Assembly (NCBI RefSeq): GCF_015477355.1
Contig: NZ_JADLRJ010000005.1
Span: forward strand, 496,001-560,000
Source of the DNA: Nocardia blacklockiae
GTDB taxonomy: Bacteria > Actinomycetota > Actinomycetes > Mycobacteriales > Mycobacteriaceae
DNA length: 64,000 nt
Direction of reading: 5' to 3'
The translations under genes and the position numbers were made by a program. Below the pieces are notes generated by a model. That model was not told the DNA's origin. It ran no database searches and saw only the letters and a program-made list of their open reading frames with translations. Of this stretch, positions 1 to 8,823 are shown piece after piece. The first letter of the stretch is position 1. Every line of letters begins with the position of its first letter.

Positions 1-227
1 AGGGCCAGCGCGTCGCGCGAGGCGAGCCCGAACTCCTCCATCGGCCGGTCCACGGTGATCTGCTCGACCGGCTGCCCGGTGGCGTCGGCGACCCAGCGCC
101 GCAACCACTCTCGCAGTTCGGCCACCGACATCTCGCTGCCCGGCGCGGCCGCCGCGGTGTCGTCGGTGGCCGCCTCGCTCGCGGGCGAAACGGCGTCGGT
201 CGTCTGAGTGCCCTCGTTGTCAGCCAT
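1..227 (-). CDS. pks13: Pks13 polyketide synthase, N-terminal fragment
   Basis: This is the first 75 codons of a gene that runs off the left edge. The reading begins MADNEGTQTTDAV and is followed by an acyl-carrier-protein-like segment with FGLASRDAL near residues 67-75. That matches the N-terminal carrier domain of Pks13, whose motif normally reads FGLSSRDA. Pks13 condenses two long fatty chains into the alpha-alkyl beta-keto precursor of mycolic acid. Its N-terminal carrier is loaded by FadD32, which lies immediately upstream in the same direction. The ATG at 227-225 is the only sensible start, 117 bases after the fadD32 stop. The Ser of the motif is the expected phosphopantetheine site. 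The rest of the enzyme is outside the window, so identity rests on this domain plus context. Confidence 0.88.
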   Translation of the reverse strand, partial: MADNEGTQTTDAVSPASEAATDDTAAAAPGSEMSVAELREWLRRWVADATGQPVEQITVDRPMEEFGLASRDALA

Positions 228-344
228 CAATTCCTCAAGCTACCTGGGTGCGGGTATCGGGTGGGCAAGGATCGACAGCCAGTATCGCAAGGTCGCCCGG
301 TGCACCGGCGCGCGCCGGGACCGAGCGACCGAGGAGACCGTCGC

Positions 345-2267
345 TCACTCTTCCTCGGGAGCGTCCGGGAAGGCCTGCTGCGTGTGACCGCCGCGCAGCG
401 TGCCCTCCAGATACTCGGCCCGGCAGGCGCGCCGGGCGATCTTGCCGCTCGAGGTGCGCGGGATCGAACCGGCCGGCACCAGCAGCACGTCGCGCACGGT
501 CACGCCGTGCCGCTGGGAGATGGCCGCGCGCACCGCGTCGGCGATCGGCTGCGGATCGGCCTTGTGCGCGCCCGGGCCGCGCTCGGCCACGATCACCAGC
601 TGCTCGGAGGCGTCGTCGGGGTCGTACTTCAGGCCCGAGTGGCTGTCGGACTGGAAGACCTCGGCCGGCAGCTGGTTGGCCGGCACCGAGAACGCCGCCA
701 CGAAGCCGGGGCGCAGCAGCTTGCTGGCCTCCTGCGCCGAATACTCCAGGTCCTGCGGGTAGTGGTTGCGGCCGTCGACGATCACCAGGTCCTTGACGCG
801 GCCGGTGATGTACAGCTCGCCGTCGATGTAGACGCCGTAGTCGCCGGTGCGCATCCAGATGGCGTCGGCCGGGGTGCCCTCGGCCTTGCTGCCCTCCGGT
901 AGGCGGTTGGCGAGGATGTTCTTGAAGGTCTTGCGGGTCTCGTCCTCGCGACCCCAGTACCCGATGCCGATGTTGTTGCCGTGCAACCAGATCTCGCCGA
1001 CCCGGCCCTCCGGCTGCTCGCGCGCGCCGGCCGGGTCGTCCACCGATTCGGCGTCGACGATGGCCGCCCACTGCGACAGCGCGACGTAACCGCAACTGAC
1101 CTGGGCGATGGCATTGGGCGCGTGCTGCTCGACCTTGACGATCCGGCCGGCGTTGAGCTCGTCGCGATCGACGTAGATGACCTTGGCCTCGTCCTCGGCC
1201 CGGGTCGCGGAGACGAACAGGGTCGCCTCGGCCATGCCGTAGCAGGGCTTGATCGCGGTCTTCGGCAGGCCGTAGGGAGCGAAGGCCTCGTTGAACTTCT
1301 TCATCGACGAGGTGGTGACCGGCTCGCTGCCGTTGATCAGGCCGATGACGTTGGACAGGTCCAGCGTCTCGCCGTTCTTGGGCAGGCCGCGCGCGGCCGC
1401 GTGCTCGAAGGCGAAGTTCGGTGCGGCGGCGAAGGTTCCGGCGCCGTCGGACACCGCGGCCAGCTCCTTGATCCAGCGGCTCGGCCGCCGGACGAACGCA
1501 CTGGGCGACATGATGGTGATGAACTTGCCGCCGATGGCCGGCAGGATCACGCACAGCAGGCCCATGTCGTGGAACAGCGGCAGCCAGGTCACGCCGCGCG
1601 AGTTCCAGTCCAGGTTGATCGCGTTGATCATCTGCAGCAGGTTGGTGCCCACCGCGCGGTGGGTGATCTCGACGCCGGCCGGGGTGCGCGTCGATCCCGA
1701 GGTGTACTGCAGGTAGGCGATATTGTCCACGGTGATGTCGGGATAGGTCCAGGACTCACCGAGCGCGTCGGGCACCGCGTCCACGGCGATGACGCGCGGG
1801 CGCTGCGCGGCCGGCAGCGGGCGGAAGAACTGGCGCACGCCCGCGGCGGAGGAGCTCGCCGTGAGGATGGCCGAGGGCTTGCAGTCGCCGAGCACCGCGT
1901 GCAGCCGGTCGGTGTGGCCGGGCTCGTCCGGGTCGAACAGCGGGACCGCGATGGTGCCGGCGTAGATGGCAGCGAAGAACGACACCACGTAGTCCAGGCC
2001 CTGCGGCGCCAGGATCGCGACCCGGTCGCCGGGCTTCGTCACCTGCTGCAGGCGCGCGGCCACCGCGCGCAGCCGGATGCCGAATTCCTTCCAGGTCAGG
2101 TCCTGGTACTCGCCGTCGCGCTCACGGGAGTAGTCGATGTAGCGGTAGGCAAGCGTGTTCGCGTCGTTGCGGGTGTGCTTCTCGACGTAATCGACCAGGG
2201 TCCGGCCCTCGGGAATGCTGATATTCCCGGATTCGTCCAGGTAGTCGTCGAAAGTCTCGTCCGTCAT
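345..2267 (-). CDS. fadD32: FadD32 long-chain fatty acyl-AMP ligase
   Basis: This 640-residue acyl-AMP ligase activates the long meromycolate chain as an adenylate and passes it to the N-terminal carrier of Pks13. Adenylate-forming signatures are present: [11 protein letters not shown] at about residues 188-198, YGMAEAT near 343-349, a TGDYG motif in the hinge region and a C-terminal SSGKIAR containing the catalytic lysine. The length matches the family. The chosen ATG begins [12 protein letters not shown] and is preceded by GGAGGAGAAGGA. A longer reading from 2288 has no ribosome-binding site. Pks13 lies 117 bases downstream and the two are probably cotranscribed. In mycobacteria the upstream neighbour is the Rv3802c gene; here an oxidoreductase gene intervenes. 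Confidence 0.95.
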   Translation of the reverse strand: MTDETFDDYLDESGNISIPEGRTLVDYVEKHTRNDANTLAYRYIDYSRERDGEYQDLTWKEFGIRLRAVAARLQQVTKPGDRVAILAPQGLDYVVSFFAAIYAGTIAVPLFDPDEPGHTDRLHAVLGDCKPSAILTASSSAAGVRQFFRPLPAAQRPRVIAVDAVPDALGESWTYPDITVDNIAYLQYTSGSTRTPAGVEITHRAVGTNLLQMINAINLDWNSRGVTWLPLFHDMGLLCVILPAIGGKFITIMSPSAFVRRPSRWIKELAAVSDGAGTFAAAPNFAFEHAAARGLPKNGETLDLSNVIGLINGSEPVTTSSMKKFNEAFAPYGLPKTAIKPCYGMAEATLFVSATRAEDEAKVIYVDRDELNAGRIVKVEQHAPNAIAQVSCGYVALSQWAAIVDAESVDDPAGAREQPEGRVGEIWLHGNNIGIGYWGREDETRKTFKNILANRLPEGSKAEGTPADAIWMRTGDYGVYIDGELYITGRVKDLVIVDGRNHYPQDLEYSAQEASKLLRPGFVAAFSVPANQLPAEVFQSDSHSGLKYDPDDASEQLVIVAERGPGAHKADPQPIADAVRAAISQRHGVTVRDVLLVPAGSIPRTSSGKIARRACRAEYLEGTLRGGHTQQAFPDAPEEE

Positions 2268-2487
2268 TCCTTCTCCTCCGAGGCGCACGCAGCACGGCGC
2301 GATGGCCGCTGTTACCTGTGAGGCCCCGACTCTCTTACGCCCGCGGGCGCTCTGTGGTGCAAGAGCATGCCTGCAGCTTTTCCGGCGATCTGCGCGGTGA
2401 CCGCCTATCGGCTAGATGTACTCAAACCAGGGACATGTTACAGAGCAGGTCCCGACGCGGTCCCCGGAGCGAGCGAACATGACTCGG

Positions 2488-3525
2488 TCACGCCTCCCGC
2501 AGTAACGGGATCACCGGCGCGAAGGCATCCATCTGGGTCGGAAACACTCCGACATAAGACATCGAGGTGAGTTTGCGCACGTTACGAATCTGCTCGGCTA
2601 TCTCCTCGAATGTGCCGATCGCCACATAGGGCGATGTGAGAATGTCCTCGACCGAAAGCTGGACGTCCACCTCGAGATCAGGATGCAGGCCCTTCTCGAT
2701 GGCCGACAACGCCATCTCGGCGGTACGTTCCCGGTCGTCGGTGATCACCACGGCGGTGATCGTCCAATTCAGCTCGATCTCGGCGAACCGGTCGCCGGCC
2801 GCCTGCTTGATCAGGTTCACCTTCTCGACGGTCTTGTCGAGGGTGATGCCCGAGAGCAGGCCCTTGCCGTTCTTGGTGGTCTGCGGAACCACCGAGATGA
2901 TGTCGGCGTGCTTGGCGGCCAGGCGCAGCATCTTCGGGCCGCCGCCACCGGTGACCAGCGGCGGGCGCGGGCCCTGCCGCGGGCGCGGGGTGCCCTTGAT
3001 GCCGCGCACCTGGTAGTGCTTGCCCTCGAAGTGGCACTCCTGGCCGCGGAGCAGCACGTCCAGGATGGTCAGCGTCTCGTCCAGCTTCTCCAGCCGCACG
3101 CCGGGCGACTCGTAGGGGATGCCGGCCGCCTCGAACTCGCTCTTGATCCAGCCGGCGCCCACGCCCAGTTCCAGCCGGCCCTTGGACAGCACGTCGATGG
3201 TGGCGGCGTCCTTGGCCAGCACCACCGGATGGCGGAAGCCGTTGGCCAGCACCGAGGTTCCGATCCGGATCCGTTCGGTTGCCACCGCCAGGGCGCCCAG
3301 CGCGGCGATCGGGCCGACCTGCGGGCCGAGGTGGTCGGGCACGGCGAAGGAGTCGTAGCCGTACTCCTCGGCCTGCTGCGCCAGCTTGACGAACTTGCGC
3401 GCCCCGCCCTCCTGCTGGTTGCCCTCGCCGGCGGCCGCGAACCGGAACTTGCGCGGCGGCGTACCCAGCGCAGTCACCTCGGCGGCGTCCGATGTACGGC
3501 TCGCCGTGGTGGCGGCTTCTGTCAT
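2488..3525 (-). CDS. LLM-class F420-dependent oxidoreductase
   Basis: This 345-residue protein has the luciferase-like monooxygenase TIM-barrel fold. Visible marks are YDSFAVPDH near residue 57, the ATERIRIGTSVL strand, and GRLELGVGAGW, which lines the flavin/F420 pocket in this superfamily. It most resembles the actinobacterial TIGR03621-like F420 subfamily. The substrate cannot be told from sequence. It sits between the Rv3802c homolog and fadD32, facing the same way, with 141 and 220 bases of spacing. It could therefore be transcribed with the mycolate genes or from its own promoter. The ATG at 3525 follows GGAG and GAGG tracts. A role in mycolate modification, for example of a keto group, is only a guess from position. 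Confidence 0.85.
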   Translation of the reverse strand: MTEAATTASRTSDAAEVTALGTPPRKFRFAAAGEGNQQEGGARKFVKLAQQAEEYGYDSFAVPDHLGPQVGPIAALGALAVATERIRIGTSVLANGFRHPVVLAKDAATIDVLSKGRLELGVGAGWIKSEFEAAGIPYESPGVRLEKLDETLTILDVLLRGQECHFEGKHYQVRGIKGTPRPRQGPRPPLVTGGGGPKMLRLAAKHADIISVVPQTTKNGKGLLSGITLDKTVEKVNLIKQAAGDRFAEIELNWTITAVVITDDRERTAEMALSAIEKGLHPDLEVDVQLSVEDILTSPYVAIGTFEEIAEQIRNVRKLTSMSYVGVFPTQMDAFAPVIPLLREA

Positions 3526-3666
3526 TACCTCATGCTCCTGGCTGTCCGGAATGGCTGCGACGCCGGGCCGATCCGAGGGGAAGCGGCTCCGGCGTCGCGA
3601 TCATCGCTGCACTTTACAGCGTGCCCTCGAAACCATGGGGTCCTCGGGGTTGACCCCTGTTAACAG

Positions 3667-4662
3667 TCACGAATGAGGCGGGTGCGGCGCGCCGTTGATC
3701 AGGTCCGTCGCCCAATTCGCGGTCCACTGCGTGGCGGTCGTTCCGCTGTCGTCGACCTGGAAGGTGTTGTACAGCGCGTGCACCGGGTTGCCGACGGCCC
3801 TGACCAGCGTGAGCACGCTCGGGATCATGTTGAACGGGTTCAGCGCCTGCTTGGGTGCGTCGCAGATCAGGTCGCCCGGCGCGCAGATGGTGTAGGTCTT
3901 GCCGGCGAGTTCGCCGAAGCCGCCCGGCCGCGACCCGGTCATCTTGATGCCCGGGACGTCGAGGCCCTTGAGCGCCACCTCCGCGCCCACCCCCGGCGGA
4001 TTCGGCCCGACCTCGGTGGCCTGACCCGTGCCGAAATCGCGCCGGCCGTCGGCGATGAGCATCACGCCGAGCACCCGGTCGGCCGGCACCGGGCCCTTGC
4101 CCGCGCCGATCTGCGCGGCGATGTCGCCGCCGATGACCGCGCCCTGGGAGAAACCGGCGATCACATAACTGGTGAGCGGGCACTCCTTGGCCATCGACGA
4201 CAGCTCGTCGAGGGCGCGCCGGGTGCCCTCGGAGCGGCTGTTGTTGTAGGACTGCTGGCCGTCCGGCGGGAGCGCGATCGGGTTGGAGAACTGCGCGACG
4301 TACGGGACGGTGAAGACGTCCAACCGGCTGTCGGGGAACTGCTCGCGCACCGGATTGCTGACATTGAGCATCAGCGAGGCCGGATTGGCGCTCGGATTGT
4401 GCGGGTCGTCGTTGCTGTTGGACTCCCACGTGCCCGGAATGGACAGCAACTGGACGTCCGGGCAGGTGGCCGGTTGGCTGGTCGGCGGCCCCGGCTTGGG
4501 CGGCGTGGGCTTGGGCAGCCGCAGCGGGCCGGCCAGCAGGTACCACAGCAGCAGCACCACGAGCACCAGCACGACGATCCCGGCCAGGAACAGCAGACAG
4601 CCGGGACGGCGGCGCCGGCCGCGACCGACGCCTCCCGGCGGACCCGAACGTCGCGCGCTCAC
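3667..4662 (-). CDS. Rv3802c-like cutinase-family thioesterase/phospholipase
   Basis: This 331-residue envelope protein belongs to the cutinase alpha/beta-hydrolase family. A single hydrophobic anchor spans about residues 22-43, followed by a Pro-rich linker and the catalytic domain. The nucleophile motif GFSQG places serine at residue 172, with an APGDLICD segment and a late His expected to complete the triad. The M. tuberculosis counterpart Rv3802c is an essential mycolate-cluster enzyme with thioesterase and phospholipase A activity. The GTG start overlaps the stop of the upstream lipoprotein gene by four bases (GTGA), which suggests translational coupling. Its place between the mycolyltransferase group and fadD32 matches mycobacteria apart from the oxidoreductase insertion. 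Confidence 0.9.
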   Translation of the reverse strand: MSARRSGPPGGVGRGRRRRPGCLLFLAGIVVLVLVVLLLWYLLAGPLRLPKPTPPKPGPPTSQPATCPDVQLLSIPGTWESNSNDDPHNPSANPASLMLNVSNPVREQFPDSRLDVFTVPYVAQFSNPIALPPDGQQSYNNSRSEGTRRALDELSSMAKECPLTSYVIAGFSQGAVIGGDIAAQIGAGKGPVPADRVLGVMLIADGRRDFGTGQATEVGPNPPGVGAEVALKGLDVPGIKMTGSRPGGFGELAGKTYTICAPGDLICDAPKQALNPFNMIPSVLTLVRAVGNPVHALYNTFQVDDSGTTATQWTANWATDLINGAPHPPHS

Positions 4663-5177
4663 TTGTTGCAGTAGGCCTGGTTCGCGGTGTCGATGTAGAT
4701 CCGGCCCGCCTGTTCGACCGACATCTTCTGCGGGTCGAAGTTGGGATCGGAACCGGCCATCGCGTTCACGTACGTGGCGATCTGGTCATCGGGCAGACCG
4801 GAGGACTTGCCCTGGCAGACGAAGCTCGCCGTGGTCACCGCGATGTCGGGGGTGGGGTTCAGGCCGCGCTTCTTCAGCTCGTCGATCAGACCCTGGTCCT
4901 TGTCCGACAGTTCGGCGGTATTGCCCGAGGCCGCGGGCGGCTGCGCCGGCTCCGGCCGCTCGGCCGCGCTGGTGCTGGGCTCGGCCGAGGGCTGGGCGCT
5001 CTCCGCGGGCGGGACCTGCACCACCGACGGGATGGTGGGCCCGGCGGCGGCCGTGGTCGAGGTCTTCAGCGTGGGCGTGCTCGTCGCGGTCGAATCGTTG
5101 TCGCCGCAGGCAGCGAGCAGGCCGACGGCGGCGAGCGACACCACGACACCGGTTACCTTTCCACGGGTCCGAAGCAT
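4659..5177 (-). CDS. DUF732-domain lipoprotein
   Basis: This 172-residue protein is a predicted lipoprotein. A hydrophobic signal ends in the lipobox LLAAC with cysteine at about residue 24, followed by a Thr/Ser/Pro-rich linker and a C-terminal DUF732-type domain of roughly 75 residues that ends with the last cysteine in YCNK. DUF732 proteins are small secreted actinobacterial proteins of unknown role. The ATG at 5177 follows GAGGAAACGAATTC and gives a proper signal peptide, whereas a longer reading from 5207 does not. The gene overlaps the following cutinase gene by four bases, so the two products probably act together in the envelope. No enzyme motif is visible. Confidence 0.82.
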   Translation of the reverse strand: MLRTRGKVTGVVVSLAAVGLLAACGDNDSTATSTPTLKTSTTAAAGPTIPSVVQVPPAESAQPSAEPSTSAAERPEPAQPPAASGNTAELSDKDQGLIDELKKRGLNPTPDIAVTTASFVCQGKSSGLPDDQIATYVNAMAGSDPNFDPQKMSVEQAGRIYIDTANQAYCNK

Positions 5178-5253
5178 GAATTCGTTTCCTCGATCTGTCA
5201 CAGCCAACAGGACGCGTCCAGGCTACTTGTATTTCGCTCCGCTGCGCTCCGCT

Positions 5254-5345
5254 GTTCGTGGCCCCCGAAGCTCGGTTCTTCCCTCCTCCGCTCCTCCGCT
5301 TCGCTCCCCCGCTCCGTCAGTCCAGAACCGAGCGGGGCCACGAAC
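5254..5345. repeat. Large imperfect inverted repeat
   Basis: The left arm at 5254-5279 and right arm at 5324-5345 are reverse complements over 22 bases, except for a four-base CGAA insertion in the left arm. They are separated by about 44 bases of CGCTCC-rich sequence, and further CGCTCCGCTG copies lie just to the left. The structure begins 56 bases above the stop codon of the LGFP-fused mycolyltransferase gene (minus strand) in the 223-base gap before the lipoprotein gene. It could act as a transcription-terminating or transcript-stabilising hairpin, or be a small dispersed repeat. It lacks a clear U-tract. Confidence 0.6.
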
Positions 5346-5400
5346 CCCATGGCGGCCGTCCGGTACTGGCATTTCAGGCCCGCGCTCCGCGGCACCGTGG

Positions 5401-7320
5401 TCAGACTCCGTGGATCTCGGGTTTGCCGTCGCGGACGACGACGAATCCGGTCTGGAAGTTCTGCTGGACGCCTCCCGGCACCGGGAATTCGTCGCTGATC
5501 GGGTAGCCGAGGCGGCCGTTCTCGAAGCCCTGGCGGCCCCACGCCTCCATGATCAGCCCGTTGCGCACGGCCCAGGCGCCCGACAGCGGGCTCCAATAGA
5601 TATTGCCGCCCTCGAACGCGCTCACCCGGCCGAGGTCCTTCAGCGGCTGCTCTTCCGCGGCCGGGAAGCCCAGCGGGCTGTTCTCGAAACCCAGCTGCGC
5701 GTACTTGCCGAGGATCAGGCCCTGGACGCGATGCGCCCCGGTCTTCTCGCTGAAGTACATCGGGCCGTTCTCGAAGCCCTGCACCGCGCCGCGCTGGTTC
5801 GGGGTCGGCTGTTCGGGTCCGGTGGGGTAGCCGGCCGGGCCGCCCTCGAATCCCTGTGCGCCCCACTCCTGCAGCATCGCGCCGCGCACCACCTGGGCGC
5901 CGGTCTGCGGCGTCCAGTAGACCGAGCCGTTCTGGAAGGCCTGGAACCGGCCGCGCCCGTCGGGCAGCGCCCGGTCGTCGGTGGTCGGCAGGCCCAGCGG
6001 GCCGCCCGGCCCGGCCGCGGCCTGGTAGGTGCCGCCGATCATCCCGGCCACCGGGTGCGCCCCGGTCGACGACGACCAGAACACCCGGCCGCCCTTGAAG
6101 TCCTGCGCGGTCCCGCCGGGAACCTGGTACTCGGGGGTGACGCAGTCGCCGAGCCAGCCGCTGCCCTGCGCTACCGCGGCGATCGCTCCGCCGGGCGCGC
6201 AGTCGGCATTGCCGCCCTCGACACCCAGCGCGGCGGCCGCCTGCGGCCAGGACTGCCGCATCTCGAAATCCCAGTACGGCCAGGTGTGCGTGCCGGAGGC
6301 CCGGTAGCTCACCTGCACCGGGATCGACAGCTGGTTCAGCTTGCCGACGAAGTTCTGACTGGTCAGCCGGGACAGGATCTCGAGGCCCATGCCGGCGTAG
6401 TTGGTGCTGATCGCCGGGAGGTCGGGGTTCGGGTTGTCGAAGGCGCCGGTGGTGCCGCTGCCCGCCGACACGTACAGGCTGACGCCCTTCAGCTTGTCCG
6501 CCAGTGCGTACGGGTCGTGCGCGGCCCACTCCGGGTCGCCCGGCGGCCCCCACATGGCGGCGGCGTCGAAGCCGCCCGCGTCGCGCATGGCGAACATGAT
6601 GGCCTGCGGCATGCCGAGCGTGGTGGTGGTGAGGAAGCCGGAGTAGGAGGCGGCGTGCCGCACCCAGCCCGGGTTGCGGCCGGCCAGGAACATGGCGGCC
6701 GTGCCGCCCATCGAAAGGCCTTCCACGCCACGCGAGTTCGTGGCCCGCCACTGGTTCTCCAGCAGCGGCGGCAGTTCCTTGGTGAGGAACGTCTCCCACT
6801 TGTAGTTCTTGCCGTTGTTCGGCTGCGCCCAGTCGGAGTAGAAGCTGGACTGGCCGCCGATCGGCAGCACCACGGTGACGTTCTTGTCGGCGTAGAAGTC
6901 GACCGCCTTGGCGTCCTTGGTCCAGCCGCTCTCGTCGTCGGTGGCGCGCAGGCCGTCGAGCATGTAGAGCAGCGGGAATCGGGCCTCCGGCCGGATGTTC
7001 CAGTCCCGCGCCAGCAGCAGCTGCACCTGCACCGGTGACCCCATCGAGGGCGAGTCGACCCACAGCGACACCCGCCGGTCGGTCAGCCACACGGCTTTCT
7101 GCACGCTGGCCCCGGCCACCGCCGCCGGGGCGGGCTCGGGCTGGGCGGTAGCGATCGCGGTGGAATAGCTTGCCGCCAACGGCAACACGGCGATGGCGGC
7201 GAACGCCCCCAGCCTCGCGCAGCTCAGCCGCGTCCGAGCGCGTCGCGCTCTCCGCCGCCGAAGATTTGCCACACCTGCCACAGGAGTGTTGTACCTCGCT
7301 GCGGGCGGGGAGCCGCGCAC
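5401..7320 (-). CDS. Mycolyltransferase (antigen 85 type) fused to LGFP repeats
   Basis: This protein of up to 639 residues joins an antigen-85-type mycolyltransferase to a C-terminal LGFP-repeat region. The esterase part carries YMLDGLRATDD, LPIGGQSSFYSDW, the nucleophile in GLSMGG (Ser203), the acid in GMGLE (Glu314) and His345 in THTWPYWDFE, so the triad is complete. From about residue 390 to the end, four or five LGFP-type units recur (for example GPLGLP, GPAGYP, SPLGFP, GRLGYP), as in corynebacterial PS1. LGFP repeats are thought to hold proteins to the wall. The likely job is transfer of mycolate to trehalose or arabinogalactan at the wall. The start is uncertain: GTG at 7320 has no ribosome-binding site, and GTG at 7281 or 7272 are alternatives. 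A signal segment spans about residues 37-59. Confidence 0.9.
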   Translation of the reverse strand: MRGSPPAARYNTPVAGVANLRRRRARRARTRLSCARLGAFAAIAVLPLAASYSTAIATAQPEPAPAAVAGASVQKAVWLTDRRVSLWVDSPSMGSPVQVQLLLARDWNIRPEARFPLLYMLDGLRATDDESGWTKDAKAVDFYADKNVTVVLPIGGQSSFYSDWAQPNNGKNYKWETFLTKELPPLLENQWRATNSRGVEGLSMGGTAAMFLAGRNPGWVRHAASYSGFLTTTTLGMPQAIMFAMRDAGGFDAAAMWGPPGDPEWAAHDPYALADKLKGVSLYVSAGSGTTGAFDNPNPDLPAISTNYAGMGLEILSRLTSQNFVGKLNQLSIPVQVSYRASGTHTWPYWDFEMRQSWPQAAAALGVEGGNADCAPGGAIAAVAQGSGWLGDCVTPEYQVPGGTAQDFKGGRVFWSSSTGAHPVAGMIGGTYQAAAGPGGPLGLPTTDDRALPDGRGRFQAFQNGSVYWTPQTGAQVVRGAMLQEWGAQGFEGGPAGYPTGPEQPTPNQRGAVQGFENGPMYFSEKTGAHRVQGLILGKYAQLGFENSPLGFPAAEEQPLKDLGRVSAFEGGNIYWSPLSGAWAVRNGLIMEAWGRQGFENGRLGYPISDEFPVPGGVQQNFQTGFVVVRDGKPEIHGV

Positions 7321-7359
7321 GACGCGCGGTAACCGGTCGACTTACCCCCGAAACGCGAT

Positions 7360-7393
7360 GGGGCGCCGCGTGGTCGAAACCACGCGACGCCCC
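7360..7393 (-). terminator. Strong hairpin, probable terminator
   Basis: A 15-base stem with one mismatch and a four-base loop lies 20 bases beyond the stop of the 7413-8474 mycolyltransferase gene. There is no long U-tract, which is common in high-GC actinobacteria. It separates the transcript of that gene from the LGFP-fused gene downstream. Confidence 0.7.
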
Positions 7394-7412
7394 AGGGCGA
7401 CGTGCGTACCGG

Positions 7413-8474
7413 TCAGCCGGCGTTCAGCGCGGCCAGGATGCCCGGGCGGGCCTTCCACAGCTCGTCCTCCCAGTACTTCCAGGAGTGCGTGCCGTTGGCC
7501 GGGAAATCGTAGGTGGCCGGGATGCCCAGCGAGTTCAGCCGGGACTGGAACGAGCGGCTGCTCACCATCGAGATCGCCTCGAGGGCCATCGCGTTGCCGG
7601 TGTTGAACAGGCCGACCGCCGAACCCGGGTTGTCGTGCGGGCCGGGCAGACCGCTGCCGGAGGAGATGAACATCGGCAGGCCGCGCAGCTGCGGAGCGAA
7701 GACCATCGGGTCCGAGCGCAGCCACTGCGGGCTCCACGGGGCCGCCATCGAGTCCACGTTGAAGCGGCCGGAGTCCAGCATCATGACGCGGATGGCCTCA
7801 CGCATGCCGGGCGCGTTCCAGTTCAGCGGGCCGGAGAACGCGGCCGCGTACTTGAACTGGTCGCGGTGGAAGGCCGCCAGGCGCAACGCCGCCGGGCCGC
7901 TCATCGACAGGCCGCCGACGGCCCAGTTGTTGCGCGAGACGCCGTAGTCGGCGAGGAAGGTGGGCAGTTCCTGGGTGAGGAACGTCTCCCACTTGTAGGT
8001 GAACTTCTGGCCGTTGGTGTTGCTCGGGGCCTGCCAGTCCGCGTACCAGCTGGACTGGCCGCCGACCGGCATCACCAGGGTGACGTCGTCGTTGCCGAAC
8101 TGCTGCTGCGCGTTGGTCTCGAAGGACCAGGCGTTGCGGTCGTCGCGGGCGCGCAGGCCGTCGAGCAGCAGCAGGGCCGCGTTGCCGCCGTTGCGGGCCC
8201 ACTGCACCTGCACCTTGACCGGGCCCATGCTCGACGGGACCATCAGCTCTTCGTAGCCACCGGCCGGAGTGCGGTGCACCGGGGCCGCGATGGGGTTCGC
8301 CAGCGCGATCGTCGGGGTCGCGGCGGCCGCCGCGAGCGGGAGAGCCAGGGCCGCAGCGCCGACGGCGAGCAGCCGTGCGCGCCAACCGAACTGAGCATTT
8401 CGCCGTCCTGGCTGGACCGTCTCCGACGCGAGCGTCGAATCGGACGCCGGCGCGGCGGATCTGCCGAAACGCAT
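7413..8474 (-). CDS. Mycolyltransferase, antigen 85/MPT51 family
   Basis: This 353-residue exported alpha/beta-hydrolase is the second member of the five-gene mycolyltransferase array. The signal peptide (about residues 33-60) ends near ALANP. Family marks are LLLDGLRARDD, VMPVGGQSSWYADW, YKWETFLTQELP, the nucleophile in GGLSMSG (Ser190), the acid in AMALEA and the His in NGTHSWKYW. The catalytic set is complete, unlike mycobacterial MPT51, which is reported to lack it. Ser replaces the second glycine of GLSMGG found in its neighbours. The ATG at 8474 follows AAAGAGAGCAAGATCC; a longer frame to 8534 adds no plausible signal. It ends in a strong hairpin and so may be its own transcription unit. 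Substrate preference cannot be told. Confidence 0.9.
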   Translation of the reverse strand: MRFGRSAAPASDSTLASETVQPGRRNAQFGWRARLLAVGAAALALPLAAAAATPTIALANPIAAPVHRTPAGGYEELMVPSSMGPVKVQVQWARNGGNAALLLLDGLRARDDRNAWSFETNAQQQFGNDDVTLVMPVGGQSSWYADWQAPSNTNGQKFTYKWETFLTQELPTFLADYGVSRNNWAVGGLSMSGPAALRLAAFHRDQFKYAAAFSGPLNWNAPGMREAIRVMMLDSGRFNVDSMAAPWSPQWLRSDPMVFAPQLRGLPMFISSGSGLPGPHDNPGSAVGLFNTGNAMALEAISMVSSRSFQSRLNSLGIPATYDFPANGTHSWKYWEDELWKARPGILAALNAG

Positions 8475-8823
8475 GGATCTTGCTCTCTTTCTGCTGCTGT
8501 AGTCTGCGGTTGTAGCCGCGCCGCGAGAGCACATTGCTATCGACAGCGCGGGCTGCGCTCATCTCAGATCCCGACCTCCGACATGAACGACGGCGCTTCC
8601 ACGAACTGGTCACACTTGCGCTCGCTGGACGATATTCGACCGGCCAACCGTTAGCAAGATGGAACGAACCGCGTGACCGAAATCCGCCCGTGCACCTTTC
8701 GTAATGGTGCGGAGACCCTATCGCGTCCGACCGGTGATTGTCGCGTCGATCGAAAAACGCCCTGCCGTCCCCGCTTTCGCGGTGCGGGCGAAAACCGGTC
8801 CGGCGGACGCGGCACATGCGTGG
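8475..8823. other. Intergenic region between mycolyltransferase genes 2 and 3
   Basis: These 349 bases lie between two minus-strand mycolyltransferase genes. They should hold the promoter of the 7413-8474 gene and any terminator of the 8824-9852 gene. One isolated GTCACA hexamer occurs near 8610. I see no open frame with a ribosome-binding site, no strong stem-loop and no recognisable promoter. Confidence 0.5.

Noticed and set aside
235-1554. Long Arg-rich frame overlapping fadD32
   Set aside because: Out-of-frame shadow of fadD32 with no ribosome-binding site and unnatural composition.
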